A DNA stretch of 64,000 nucleotides. Origin: Nemophila menziesii. Its lineage: Eukaryota; Streptophyta; Magnoliopsida; Boraginales; Hydrophyllaceae. Shown here piece after piece: positions 23,421 to 36,712 of this stretch (positions are counted from its first letter, which is position 1; the number at the start of each line of letters is the position of its first letter). A program made the translations under genes and the position numbers. The stretch spans positions 5,084,001 through 5,148,000 of the forward strand of contig JARWIR010000018.1 of the NCBI GenBank assembly GCA_029959085.1, given 5' to 3'. The notes beneath the pieces were generated by a model. That model was given only the letters and a program-made list of their open reading frames with translations. It was not told the origin of the DNA and made no database searches.

Positions 23421-25367
23421 TTAATAATATTTATAGGATGATAAAATTTGACATAAGGTGTTATTTATTTATTTGTTTTAAAAGTAGTTTATCACCCAAC
23501 ACTTTTTCATAAATTCTCCTTTTAAGTTCAAAATCTTTCAAAGAGCCCCCATCACAACCACTCCTACACCCCAACTAACATACCATTTTTTCCGTACCCC
23601 AGGTCCCTAGTTTTGTTTTCTAATTCATATTGTTTAAATTTGTTTTATACATAAATTTTTATAGATTTGTTGTGTTTTTATTTTCTTTCTAAAATTATTC
23701 TAATAAGCTGCTCCTCTAGGATAGGTTGTTTAAAAAAAAAAAAGAGCCATCCTTTAAGCATTTATTAGTCGTCTCAATAATCCATAATTCATAAAGTAAG
23801 AATAACAATGCAAGGGGTGATGTACATAAGCTTGTTTCCTAAAATAACAAAGTTTCGGTAAAATATCTGAATAATATTTCATGCTTAACTTTTTTTCATT
23901 TTTTAACAAAAAATATGTTTTAGCCATAGCAAACATTTTCTCATAAAAGAGACATATTTAAGAATTTTGATGGTAACCTTCCAGTTTTATGGGGCCACCC
24001 CGCTGAACCTCATATATATTACATGAAGTAAAGCTGCATTACGATAATAAAAACGTGGAGTAAATGTTAAATTTATAAAATGTTGTTGGTGTACAAGAAT
24101 AATATTATGTTTCATTTTTGTAAGTAAAAAAAAGTTATAAAAAACCAATTTTTATAACCCAATAAAATATAATTTTTGTTTTCATACGAATCAACAAAAG
24201 CAAAATAATGTCCACGAGATAATTTAAAGTATTGTCTTATGACACATAAACATAAAAAATAACTTAACAAATCTTGTTTCTCTACTCATCTTCACTCTTA
24301 GTTTCGTCATCGTTAAGGAATTTAACGTTGAACATCTTTGTAGGTTGGGTATTGTTTTTGAACATTTGTTATATTGTTTTTATACCCCATTTACTATCCC
24401 TTGTTAATGCCTTCCTTGCCAATATTTCTCAATAACCTCTCAAACTCTCTTGAATACTTATGATTAGAATAACTTTCTTGTTTCAAATTAGAATTGACTT
24501 TGTCATTTCTCACGCGTCACTGACTTCAAGGTACATCTGAATTAAATGAAATTTCTTCAAAATATCTGACCAGTTAATAGTGGTGACTGAAACAATATGA
24601 CGTTAAGAGTTTTCCGGTATACGCTATAGCTTTCCCAGAGTGACTTTTATTTATGTTTAAGTCGAGGCTTAGGTTTGGAATTCAATTCTTGACTTCTATT
24701 CATCTCCTTGAACTCTAATGTCAGTAAGTTACCTAATGTTTACACACTAAACATACAACTAAAGTACAAAAACTGTATAAATAGCATAATGTCCTAAAGA
24801 ATGTAAAAAAGTAAGATATGGAAAATATTAAGGAAAACCTCACTTAGGTCTCGTAAACCCTCAAAAATATGTCTCGTGAGTAGATTAATTTATCACAAAA
24901 GAAGAGGAGAAAGTAGAAAGATAATGAATGCTACTAAATAAACTATCTTAATAACACTCATATAGTGGTGTCTAAGAAATAATACACAAATACACGTAAT
25001 AAACAAAAAATTAACATGTCATAAATTTAGTATTGGATTAACTTCGCAATGCAAGAAGGAGCGGTTCTCAATTAGGTTTATATGGAGACTATAGGGAATT
25101 CATAGGTCCTCCCTTATGTCTAATGATACACTTAGTTACTCCTTAATCGTTCAATCGTTACTCATCCAATAACTAGAAATCCTAAGGTCTTTTCAGTTAT
25201 AGCTTAGGATTAGGAATGGTATGATATATATATTTGGATTATGTAAAGTGATATTTTGAATCTCTACTCACTAACCAACAAAGAATCTTGAGTTACTCTC
25301 GAGAATTACCTAACTTAACCCAATGTCGATACTATAATCAGCATCCCCAAATACCCAGTAGCACTAC
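23421..25367. other. Interior of L1 between integrase and TA run, no gene assigned
   Basis: AT-rich DNA with many stops on both strands. I see only the short unknown frame near 24371-24585. Equivalent stretches are 31933-33900, 42432-44400 and 53361-55370. Reverse transcriptase, RNase H and protease motifs were looked for by eye and not found. Confidence 0.6.
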
Positions 25368-25420
25368 TTGATGATTTACAACAATTTCCACATTGTCGGT
25401 TTTTTTCATTTATTCTTCTT

Positions 25421-25446
25421 TATATATATGTATATATATATACATA

Positions 25447-25507
<61 letters not shown>
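25421..25507. repeat. TA microsatellite, L1
   Basis: Long run of alternating TA, the longest of the four interior copies. It creates the false Tyr-Ile repeat frame at 25368-25628. Confidence 0.9.
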
Positions 25508-25510
<3 letters not shown>

Positions 25511-26638
25511 GCTAGTAATGACACTCTTTCGGAGGTTAGATGTCACTCCACTTATTTTTTTCTTCTTTTTTTCCAAGACCCCAACAAATCACTACAATAC
25601 AAATAATTCCGCAATAGATCACAACTAAAAGCTCATAAAATCCCCACCCAATGTTCACATAATATGGTGCCACCATCCCAAACTCAAGCTCTCCTAGTAC
25701 TAGTTTTAGTGTTGTCATATGGGAAAGTCCTATAATCTTAGACGTATGGCTTATATCGTGGGAAAAAAGTAGGCTAAAAGATAAAAAGGGCCTAGGGTGG
25801 ATGATAATTTAATAAACATGGGCGAGCAAACCGAAAGATACAAGTGACTCATCAAATAAATGCATTAAACATTTTCCGAACTACTAGAGGTTGTTATTTT
25901 CGCACTTTTAGTTCATAAGCTAAGCGAGTTATACTCGCTCAAGGTTTCCTATATTTAAACTTAACTTCTACGCATTGCTGATTAATCCTATTTATCCGTT
26001 ATTAAATTTCGTCATGCATATACGTTACGCATTTTGCGAAATCTTTCAAAACACAGAATTCCCTATCATTAACTTGCTAAAACTAGGCTAAAAAAAGGAA
26101 AATTCACTACTTTCTACATCTATTCCTTATACCAACATTTTTACAAATTTTATGGTTTTTTAAGAAATTACTAACAAAACGATGAATGAGGAAAATGAAT
26201 ACCCCATCCCAACGCACATCTAAGTAGTGTCCGCATAACTCGAAAAAGAATCAAAAAATAAATAAAATTACCAATATACACTAATCAAATAAAAGAGTTT
26301 AAGGAAAGTGTTTAGGAGACATTATGAGGTCTTATCACATCTCCTCAAAAACGCGGTCAAAATAGGTCTTAGTAATTTCCTCCCGGATTTTCACCATGAT
26401 GCGCTCAATATCTCGCATTATGTTCAACTGTTTCATGATATTGTTGTGCTGTAACTTTTCTACTTTTGCAATTCTATTCATTCTACTTTTGCAATTTTAT
26501 TCATCAGTGACACGACCCACACTAGAGGACCAGTTTCAAAGTTATACATACCTCTTCATGGTGTTGAGGAAGAACAATGATCATTTGTAATTGGTTATTT
26601 TCCTTTTTCTTTAGCTAGAAATATACACCTCTCACTTT
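25508..26638. other. Interior of L1 between TA run and right arm, no gene assigned
   Basis: No supported gene. It contains a 7-bp inverted repeat AGCGAGT-TAT-ACTCGCT (25923-25939), conserved in L2, L3 and L4, and a minus-strand frame across 25536-25718 that is also partly kept in other copies but has no recognisable motif. Equivalent stretches are 34001-35108, 44498-45602 and 55427-56506. Confidence 0.55.
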
Positions 26639-28371
26639 GTAAATATTTGAAGACCAGACCTCCGATAACAGACTAGGCAGAATGACTAAACCCATAGAGA
26701 TTGAAGCTGTGAAGAGGTATAGTCTAGACCTCCGAAGACAAAACAAGGTGGAATGTCTAAACATGTTGAAGAGTGAGCTAAAAATATGGAAACTGGATGC
26801 GCGACACAATTTATCATCAAACTTTTGAATGTAACTTAAAGTTTCATCAATCATATTAAGAAATGACATCCAAAGACTTAGACCTAATGTATATAAAGGA
26901 CACAATATATGCGTTAGTGTATAGGTGTGCGACAAAACTGTGCTCTCTCTTCTGCTAATGCATCAAAGATAGCTTGGTTAAAAAAAACTATCCTCTTGAT
27001 ACAAAAACCAAATATTCAACAATAATTTTGAAATTTTAGAATATGTTGATCTGTAAATTATTAACATGATATTTTTAGTAAACAAACTTTAATTGAGGTT
27101 AACATTACCAGGACTAATCTGATATGAAAAAAGTGTACAAGTCACACTTATACACTTTAATTCCAAAGGTTTTCGAAAAAGCATTCAATTAGATTGAACA
27201 ACATAACACTAATAGCATTTCACATTTTTAAACCACGTAAATCTGCCTTTTTTTTTTAAATATTGAATAGCATAGTCTATAATGCAATATTAATTTGCTA
27301 CCATTTGAAACACTAATGTATATCTGGCTAAAAACATAACACAAGGACCAATCAAAAAATTAACTATATTATATTATTTAAATCTTGAACTTGTATTACC
27401 ATAAACTACCTCATTTGACTAAGCTACATTCTGCATAAAGAGATATAGAGTGATCAAAACTTCGTAGGTACCTTAAATATCTGCAATTAATCAAAAAAAA
27501 TATTAAATTTTCCGAAAACTCGAAGTTAGAAACAATAATCAATATATTAAATTTCCTTACAAATCTGTAAATCTGTAAATTTTCAACTAATAAGCATTCA
27601 CGATTTCATTTGTGTTCATCATTTTCTCTCATGAATAAATAACTAATAAATAAATAAATAATAAATTATCAAATATATTAAGGTATCAATAGAGAAATCA
27701 AATAGTACCTTGTGTTGGTTATATGCACCGATGGACAACTTAGTTATCTCCATAATGGTGAAATCCAAAACATATTAAATAGACATAATAGAAATATTGT
27801 ATTATTTAAAAAATAAATAGATTGGAGAGGTTATATTTCTTTTAAGACGAGAGAGACGGAGAGGAATGAGGATAAAATAAAGAACAAGAGTAATTAGATA
27901 TTGGAAGATAGATTGGGGAAGAGTTTTATATATATATTTTGTTATAGAGGGTCTCGTGTTGAACCCGAGAATCAAATTCTTCTTTTTTACCAGATGGACA
28001 AATCTTTCGGCAAGTTTTTTTCAATTTTAGTCCGGATATTAAAAAAAAATTCTAGGTGGGTTGGATTTTTTAATGGTCTTTTATCAACCATAGTTTTGGG
28101 TATTATCCAACATTACTCTTAGCTAAGTGTGTTAGACAAATATTTAAATTTTTATATAAGAAATAATATTTTGGAAAAAATAACCACTATGGGCTCAAGC
28201 CCACTTTAATTATTGTTTAAATAGCCAATTCACCTACCCAGTTTATAAACAATCGATTATACACACACTCTGTCCCTCACTGTATGTACATAATAGTAAT
28301 CATGAAACCTTACTCAATACTCAATATAGGGTTTGGATTTCTTTTTATTTTTTGCTTAGTGTTTTGAAACA
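26639..28371 (-). repeat. Large inverted arm, right side, L1
   Basis: Reverse-complement partner of left arms such as 59861-61533. It starts at the interior boundary (GTAAATATTTG), passes the MEITK exon on the minus strand, and ends at the start codon of CSD copy c. Confidence 0.85.
27709..27753 (-). pseudogene. MEITK first exon, L1 right arm
   Basis: Start and donor intact; reads MEITKLSIGAYNQHK. Confidence 0.5.
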
Positions 28372-28386
28372 ATGGAGGATAGCTTA
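28372..28386 (+). pseudogene. Cold-shock-domain copy c, L1 (start only)
   Basis: ATG kept (28372), then GAGGATAGC and the insertion. The d half is lost in the deletion at about 29425. The reading frame from this ATG runs into the insertion and should not be read as a protein. Confidence 0.7.
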
Positions 28387-29425
28387 GCCGCCGTCATGGG
28401 CAAGTGCAACAAGGGCGACTACACAAGACCCTTTCAATGTGAAAAAAACCTTTTTCAACTCTTAATAAAATTTGTGTGTTTTCTCTTAATTTACTAGATC
28501 TATCATAATTATCATTATAAACAAAAAATAGTATACCTATATTTCAACATGGTATATTTCAAATATTATACGATTCATCAAATCTTCAAGGTCGAGGTAA
28601 TTTATATTTTAAAAATATATATTTAATTTTGTTTATATTATATGATTAAGTATAATAAACATATTAATTATATAATTTGTTAATGATTTAAATTATAATT
28701 ATAAATCTTGCATTATATGGTGGAATTTTTTTTGTCTGTTGTAATATTTTTTTTCAAGTTGCAAATACTTTCATGGCTAACAATCATTAAGTTGTTAGTT
28801 GTCGTACTCTTTTTTCTTTTCTCAAAATAATGCAAGTTGCAGTATAAATCTTACAAATTACATATGCTTGTAACAATTTTTGGAGAAAAAAATGTTTACA
28901 ATTTTCTAATTGTATGCAAATAGAAATTACAATATGGTTTGTTTAAAATTTGAAAAAAAGCTGTTTTGATAATTTTTCATTTTTATAGAACTTTTTTTAT
29001 ACAACATTTTTTTTCAAAAGAATTTTTTTTAATATGTTTGTAAGCCTGCAACATGTGAATCTGTCCTTGTTAATTGTTTTTTATATATATTAGAAGCATA
29101 AAGTTTAAATTATTATTTATTAAATATATTATTTATATAAATATATCAAAATTAAATATTATAGTATTTAAAAGATGAAGAATTTAAATAAAACTTGATT
29201 AGTTGATGTTAACAATTATTTTTTTAAAATTTATTAGGCTCGATTAAAGTGATATAAAAAATCATAGAATACTATCATAAAATAAATTATTACTTAATAA
29301 TGTAAGAATTTTTACACTTTACTATTCTAATCTAATATACTATAAAATAATTTATATATGTCATTTTATTGAATGTTAGAAATATTTCTATAGAGTTTAT
29401 AATAATAAATTTAAGTTATATTATA
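28387..29425. mobile_element. hAT-like insertion, L1 (right end deleted)
   Basis: The left flanking word is ATAGCTTA. The right end is lost where the sequence jumps into the next left arm. Compared with the short-unit copies it has an extra stretch of about 40 bases near 29255-29297 (AAAAATCATAGAATAC...), which the other long units also have. Confidence 0.58.
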
Positions 29426-29606
29426 ATGAAACTTTAAGTTAAATCCAAAAGTTTTATGATAAATTGTGTCGCGCATCCGGTTTCTGTCTTTTTAGCTTAC
29501 TTTATAACATGTTTAGGTATTCCACCAGTTTTGTCTTCGGATGTCTAGACTACACTTCTTAACAACTTCAATCTCCAATGGGTTTAGTCATTCTACCTAG
29601 TCTGTT

Positions 29607-29960
29607 GTATGTTTCTTTTGTTTCCACTAGTGATTTCTTGTTCCTCTTCTTTGCCAAACTTTGTACCATCCTCTTGTAAGCCATCACATCCTTTCGTTTC
29701 GTCATCTCACTAACACACACCTCAGAGATAAACCAACTATGAGTTAATCTCTTGAACTTTAAATGAATGGTGTTCTTTTGGTTGTAATGGTAGAAGGATA
29801 TGTAATGGTGATTGGATGGAGTTCTGTGAGGAATGAAGGAAGAATAAATATTTTTTGATGGTGTAATATGAGGAAGAAAGAAGAAATTTTGAAGACTTGA
29901 TAATCTGTAGTTTTTTGTATTGTTATGGAATGGATTGAGTGAATATTATGTGTTTATGGA
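29607..29960 (-). pseudogene. Unidentified lysine-rich reading frame, L2 (3' end deleted)
   Basis: Frame kept through EMTKRKDVMAYKRMVQSL and SLVETKET, then cut by the deletion at about 29606, so the usual ending (NSPEKKP) is lost. Confidence 0.35.
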
Positions 29961-30207
29961 AGATGGGTGGAAATTCCGGTGGTGTTTTGATGTGTTTTGA
30001 AAGGTTTTCTCAATATTCAAAGGTGCTTCAATGGAGTTTGGGGGTGTAATTTTGTATTACTGTAATAGAAGTAGGCATGAAAATAGGGTTTAGGTTGTAA
30101 GAAACCTTAAGGTTTCCTTTATTTTTGTCTAAACCGCCTCCTTTCATTTCACAACACCTCCTTCATGCTACAACTATCATCGCGACGCTGGTGTCGCGAA
30201 TTCCTAT

Positions 30208-30524
30208 GTCAACATTGTGCAGTGTACCGCACATATGCGCGGTGTACCACGCGAATGCTCCAATTATTTATGACATTTTAAAGCTTGGACTTACCGTCGA
30301 GACGCTATCTGATGTACGGTGTACCGCACCAATACTTCACATCTCTGTTTATTTACATATGTCGTAAACCGTTCCCACGGTCCTTTTTCGCGGAAGATGT
30401 ACCTTGATTCTGGTGTGGTGCACCGCACCAGCCTTGACATATTTGCCAAATTGAAGCTCGTATGATCATCGTGACATTTTGGTTATGTGCGGTGCACTGT
30501 GATTCTCATGCGATATACCACACA
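30208..30524. repeat. GGTGYACC cluster, L2
   Basis: Same block order; the central palindrome has one change (GGTGTGGTGCACCGCACC). Confidence 0.7.
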
Positions 30525-30830
30525 AAGCGATGTAAGCACGAATATTCAAACTCCTTCCTCCAAACTCAAAGATGTACCTACATACACAACAAAATGATAA
30601 ATGTTCTTCTCAAATTACCTTTAGTAACCATAAATAAAACAACATTTAATAATACACACAACAAAATAAATAAACTAGTCTACAAATAGATTTTCACCCT
30701 CCTTTGGCGTTTGTTCAATGTAGTGAAACTCGAAGGGTTACCTCGCGTGCTGCACGGATATGATGAGGTACATGACCTCCCCACGATTTGGATCTTCCAC
30801 ACTAATGGTATCCTCACCTCAATGATGTAT

Positions 30831-31932
30831 ACTGAATTGATAACCATTACCCATTAATGTATATTTTCTGGTTGAATGTCCAATCTCTATAGGTCAATGA
30901 GGCGTCACCTTACTAACAATGAACGAACCAGACCACTTTTTTCTCATGTTTCCTGGATTATTGCTTAACTTGGAGTTGTACTTGAGGTCCCTTTGTGTTA
31001 CTTCAAACTTCTTCTTTTGAATCCACTTATCATGGAATTTCTTGGTTTTCTCTTTATCTCACAATAAGCTCTTAATTCAAACTCAAGAGGTAAGTTTCAA
31101 GTTTTACAATACACAATTAAATACAATGATGCACCTAGGGGCGTCTTAAAAGTCTTACTATAAGCCCAAAGTGAATCATCTGACTTCATTGACCAATCCT
31201 TTATTTCTTGTTGGTCCAGCTCTGTCTTAACCCATATTTGAAGGGATTAATCTTAGAGGGTCTTCTAAAGAATATATTTAATCTTGCGATTACATATTTC
31301 GTATTGACCGTTTGTTTTGGGGTGGTAAGAGGTAGACACTCGATGTCTCATTCCATATTTTACAAGTACAGTCTTTAAGTATTTATTCAAAAAATACTTA
31401 CCTCATTACTAGTAATGAATCTTGGTGTCTCATGTCTTTTGAAAATATGTGACTTAAAGTATTTAACCACATCTCTTCAATATTTTGTAGGTAACGATAA
31501 GTAGTCAACAACCAGTAATATGTATTTATTTCCATGGGATGAATACGAACGATCCCATGAAATCAATTCCCCAAACATAAAAAATCTACACCTACAAAAC
31601 ATTTTTGGGTAGCATCTCGTCAAACCTCAAAATATTTCAAGTGAATTGGCATCTTTTACATTGCTTGTGGCCAATAAAAACTGTATTGAAGTACCTTAGT
31701 GGTTGAGCGTTCACCCTTGAAATATCCTTCATATGGTGAGTCGTGACATCTCGATTTAGCATCACGAAATTTCATGTTATGACACACACTATTCAATCAT
31801 TTGATCAATACATACATTTAACATGAACAAATCTTCCCAAAATAAGTTCTTAGCATGGTGAATCAATATCTTCTTCTCGTGTGGTGTGCTTCCGATAGGA
31901 AATGATCCATTCATGTCGATTGCTAACACAAG
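30831..31932 (-). pseudogene. Ty3/gypsy integrase remnant, L2
   Basis: Same arrangement as L4. The core is interrupted by more changes (for example around 31471-31500). Confidence 0.7.
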
Positions 31933-32888
31933 TTAATAATATTTATAGGATGATAAAATTTGACATAAGGTCTTATTTATTAATTTGTTTTAAAAGTAGT
32001 TTATCACCCAACACTTTTTCATAAATTCTCCTTTTAAGTCCAAAATCTTTCAAAGAGCCCCCATTACAACCACTCCTACACCCTAACTAACATACCATTT
32101 TTTCCGTACCCCAGGTCCCTAATTTTGTTTTCTAATTAATATTTTTTAAATTTGTTTTATACATAAATTTTTATAGATTTGTTGTGTTTTTATTTTCTTT
32201 CTAAAATTATTCTAATAAGCTGCTCCTCTATGATATGTTGTTTTTCAAAGAAAAAGGGCCATCCTTTAAGCTATTATTAGTCGTCTCAATAATCCATATT
32301 TCATAAAGTAAAATAACAGTGCAAGGGGTGATGTACATAAGCTTGTTTCCTAAAAAAACAAAGTTTCAGTAAAATATCTGAAGAATAATTCATGCTTAAC
32401 TTTTTTTCATCTTTGTATCAAGAAATATGTATTAGCCATATCAAACATTTTCTCATAATAGAGACATATTTAAGAATTTTGGTGGTAATTTTTTAGTTTT
32501 ATGGGGCCACCCCGCTGAACCTCATATATATATTACATGAAACAAAGCTGCATTACGATAATAAAAACGTGGAGTAAATGACAAATTTATAAAATGTTGT
32601 TGGTGTACAAGAAAAATATTATGTTTCATTCTTTTAAGAAAAAAAAGGATATAAAAAAACAATTCTTATAACCCAATAAACTATAATTTTAGTTTTCATA
32701 CGAATCAACAAAAGCAAAAAAAAACGTCCACGAGATAATTCAAAGTATTGTCTTATGGCACATAAACATAAAAAATAATTTAAAAAATATTGTTTCTCTA
32801 CTCATCTTCACTCTCAGTTCCGCCATCGTTAAGGAATTTATCATTTACCATCTTCGATAGGTTGGGTATTTTTTTTGAACATTTGTTA

Positions 32889-33103
32889 TATTGTTTTATA
32901 CCCCATTTGATATCCCTTGTTAAATCCATCCTCGGCAATATTTCTCAATAACCTCTCACACTCTTTTGATTCCTTATAATTAGAATAACTTTCTTGTTTC
33001 AAATTAGAATTGACTTTTGTCACTTCTTACGCGTCACTGACTTCAAGGTACATCTGAATTATATGAAATTTCTTCAAAGTATCTGACCAGTTAATAGTGG
33101 TGA
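32889..33103 (-). pseudogene. Short conserved frame of unknown nature (L2; copies in L1, L3, L4)
   Basis: On the minus strand, about 70 codons can be read with one stop: TTINWSDTLKKFH, MYLEVSDA, LKQESYSNYKESKE, then FNKGYQMGYK. The same frame recurs near 24371-24585, 43391-43605 and 54313-54530. In L4 a frameshift near 54432 separates the two halves, and the second half forms an 87-codon frame (54164-54427). It lies about 1 kb 5' of the integrase on the same strand. No family recognised. Confidence 0.35.
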
Positions 33104-33948
33104 CTGATACAATATGACATTAAGAGTTTTCCGGTATACGCTATAGCTTTCCCAAAGTGACTTTTATCTCTCTTTACGCCTAGGCTTAGGGTTTGAAATT
33201 CAATTCTTGACTTCTATTCATCTCCTTGAACTCTAATGTCAGTAATTTACCTAATGTCTACACACTAGATATACAACTAAAGTACAAAAACTGTATAAAT
33301 AGCATAATGTCATAAACAACGTACAAAAGTAAGATATGGAAAATATTAAGGAAAAACTCACTTAGTTCTCGTAAACCCTCAAAATTATGTCTCATACGTA
33401 GATTAATTTATCACAAAAGAAGATGGAGAAATAGAAAGATAATGAATGCTACTAAAGAAACTATCTTAATAACTCTCATATAGTGGAGTCAAAGAAATAA
33501 TACACAAATACACGTAATAAACAAAAAATTAACATGTCACAAATTTAATATTGGATTAACTTCGCAATGCAAGAAGGAGCGGTTCTCAATTAGGTATATA
33601 TGGAGACTATAGGGAATTCATAATTCCTCCCTTATGTCAAATGGTACACTTAGTTATTCCTTAATCGTTCAATCGTTACTCATCCAAATAGCTACAAGTC
33701 CTAAGGTCTTTTCAGTAATAGCGTAGGCTTATGAATGGTGATAGATATATTTGGATTATGTAAAGTGATCTTTTGAATCTGTACTCACTAACCATCAACA
33801 AATCTCAATAGAGCTTGAGTTACTCTCGAGAATTACCTAACTTAACCCAATGTCGATACTATAATCTTAGCTTCCGCAAATACCCAGTAGCACTACTTGA
33901 TGATTTACAACAATTTCCACGTTGTCGTTTCTTTTCATTGATTCTTCA

Positions 33949-34000
33949 TTATATATATATGTATATTTATATATATATACATATATATATGTACATATAT
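33949..34000. repeat. TA microsatellite, L2
   Basis: Shorter, interrupted TA/TATG run at the same interior position. Confidence 0.88.
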
Positions 34001-35108
34001 TAAGCTGGTAATAACACTTTTTTGAGGTGAAATGTCATACCCCTTATTCTTTTTTTTTTTTTTTTCAAGACCCCATCAAATCATTACAATACAAATATTT
34101 CAGCAATATATCACAACTAAAAGCTCATAAAATACCCACCCAATGTTCCCATAATATGGTGCCACCATCCCAAACTCGAGCTCTACTAGTACTAGTATTA
34201 GGGTTGTCATATGGGAAAGTCCTATAATCTTAGATGTATGGCTTATATCGTGGCAAAAAATTAGGCTAAAAGATAAAAAGGGCCTAAGGTGGATGATAAT
34301 TTAATAAACGTGGGCGAGCAAACCGATAGATACAAGTGACCCATCAAATAAATGCATTAAACATTTTCCTAACTACTAGAGGTTGTTATTTTCTCACTTA
34401 TAGTTCATAAGCTAAGCGAGTTATACTCGCTCAAGGTTTCCTATATTTAAACTTAACTTCTACGCATTGCTGATTAATCCTATTTATCCGTTATTAAATT
34501 TCTTCATGCATATACGTTACGCATTTTGCGAAATCTTTCAAAACACACAATTCCCTATCTTTAACTTGCTAAAACTAGGCTAAAAAAAGGAAAATTCACT
34601 ACATTCTACATCTATTCCTTATACCAACATTTTTACAAGTTTTATGGTTTTTTAAGAAATTAGTAACAAAACGATAAATGAGGAAAATGAATACCCCATC
34701 CCAACACACATCTGAGTACTGTCCGCAAAACTCGAAAAAGACTAAAAAAATAAATAAAATTACCAATATATACTAATAAACTAAAAGAGTTTAAGGAAAT
34801 GGTTTAGGAGACATTACGAGGTCGTATCACATCTCCTAAAAAAACGCGGTCAAAATAGGTCTTAGTAATTTCCTCCCCGATTTTCACCATGATGCGCTCA
34901 ATATCTCGCATTAGGTTCAACTAGTTCATGATATTGTTGTGCTGTAACTTTTCTACTCTTGCAATTCTATTCATTAGTGACACGACCCACACTAGGGGAC
35001 CGGTTTCAAAGTTATACATACCTCTTCATGGAGTTGAGGAAGAACAGTGATCATTTGTAATTGGTTATTTCCCTTTTTCATTAGCCAGAACTATACACCT
35101 CTCACTTT

Positions 35109-36712
35109 GTAAACATTTGATGACCAGACCTCCGATAATAGACTAGGCAGAATGACTAAACCCATTAGAGATTGAAGTTGTGAAGAGGTATAGTCTAGAC
35201 CTCCAAAGACAAAACTAGGTGGAATGCCTAAACATGTTGAAGAGTGGGGTAAAAAGATGGGAACCGGATGCGCGACACAATTTATCATCAAATTTTGAAT
35301 TTAACTTAAGGTTTCATCCAACATATTAAGAAATGACATCCAAAGACTTAGACCTAATGTATATAAAGGACACAATATATGCGTTAGTGTATAGGTGTGC
35401 GACAAAACTGTGCACTCTCTTCTGCTAATTCATCAAAGAAAGATTGGTTCAAATAAACTATCCTCCTGATACAAAAACCAAATATTCAACAATAATTTTG
35501 AAATTTTAGAATATGTTGATCTATAAATTATTAACATGATTTTTTGAGTAAACTAACATTAATTGAGGTTAACATTATCTGGACTAATATGATATGAAAA
35601 AAGTGTACAAGTCACATTTATACACTTTAATTCCAAAGGTTTTCGATTTAGTAGTCAATTAGATTGAACAACATAACATTACTAGCATTTCACATTATTA
35701 AACCGCGTAAACTACTTGATTTGACTAAGCTACATTCTGCATAAAGAGATATAGAGTAATCAAAACTTCATAGGTACCTTAAATATATGCAATTAATTCA
35801 AAAAAAACATTAAATTTTCTAAAAACTCGAAGTTAAAAACAATAATCAGTATATTAAATTTCCTTACAAATCTGTAAATTTGTAAATTTGCAACTAATAA
35901 GCATTCACGATTTTATTTGTGTTCATCATTTTTCTATGATGAATAAATAACTAATAAATAAATATATATAATAAATTATCAAATATATTAAGGTATAAAT
36001 AGAGAAATCAAATTGTACCTTCAGCTGGTTATATGCACCGATGGACAATTTAGTTATCTCCATAATGGTGAAATTCCCAACATAAAAAAAAGACATAATA
36101 GAAATATTGTATTATTTAAAAAATAAATAGATTGGAGAGGTTATATTTCTTTCAAGATGAGAGAGAGGAGAGGAATGAGGATATATTAAGAACAAGAGTA
36201 ATTAGATATTGGACGATATATTGGGAGAGAGTTTTATATATATATATATTTTGTTACAGAGGGTCTCGGGTTGAACCCGAGAATTAAATTCTTCTTTTTT
36301 ACCTGATGGCCAAATCTTTGGGCTACTTTTTTTTTTAATTTTAGTCCGAATTATTAATTAAATTCAAGGTGGGTTAAAAATTTTTAGGGTTAGACAAGAC
36401 CATGTTGAATTTTTGTATGGTGTTTGCTCAACCTTAGTTTTGGGTATTATCCAACATTACTCTTAGCTAAGAGTGTTAAAAAAATATTTAAATTGTTATA
36501 TTAGAAATAATTTTTTGAAAAAATAACCACGGTGGGCTCAAGCTCATTTTACCTATTGTTTACAACCAATTCACCTACCCAGTCCTCAAACAATCGATTA
36601 TAAGCACACTCTGTCCCTCGCTATATATAGATAATAATAAACATGAAAACTTATTCAATACTCAATATAGGGTTTCGATTTGTTTTTATTTTTTGCTTAT
36701 GGGTTTGAAATA
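35109..36712 (-). repeat. Large inverted arm, right side, L2
   Basis: Same arm, about 130 bp shorter than in L1. The stretch from CCACGTAAATCTGCC through the intron-like DNA is missing around 35704-35712, where the sequence jumps from AAACCGCGTAAAC straight to CTACTTGATTTGAC. Confidence 0.8.
36019..36063 (-). pseudogene. MEITK first exon, L2 right arm
   Basis: Start and donor intact; His to Leu near the end (NQLK). Confidence 0.48.

Larger units (their letters stand above)
20837..29425. repeat. Long tandem unit L1 (about 8.6 kb, deleted at both ends)
   Basis: The left arm starts normally, but near 20884-20890 it jumps about 1.07 kb inward, to the inner part of the arm (compare 60320 with 61388), losing the MEITK exon. 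The interior (21033-26638) is complete, then comes the right arm (26639-28371) and the insertion (28387 to about 29418). At about 29425 the sequence jumps again into the next left arm, so the CSD d fragment, the hairpin and most of a left arm are absent. Confidence 0.88.

Noticed and set aside
25368..25628. 86-codon frame rich in Tyr-Ile
   Set aside because: Translation of the TA microsatellite.
28372..28500. MEDSLAAVMGKC frame with Cys residues, considered as a zinc-knuckle protein
   Set aside because: After the ninth base of the insertion the frame belongs to the mobile element. Cys and His spacing does not fit CCHC.
30125..30367. 80-codon plus-strand frame with repeated Val-Pro-His/Ala-Val-Tyr-His pattern, also at 40716 and 51611
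   Set aside because: The pattern is produced by the GGTGYACC blocks, and frames open on both strands there. Not a protein.
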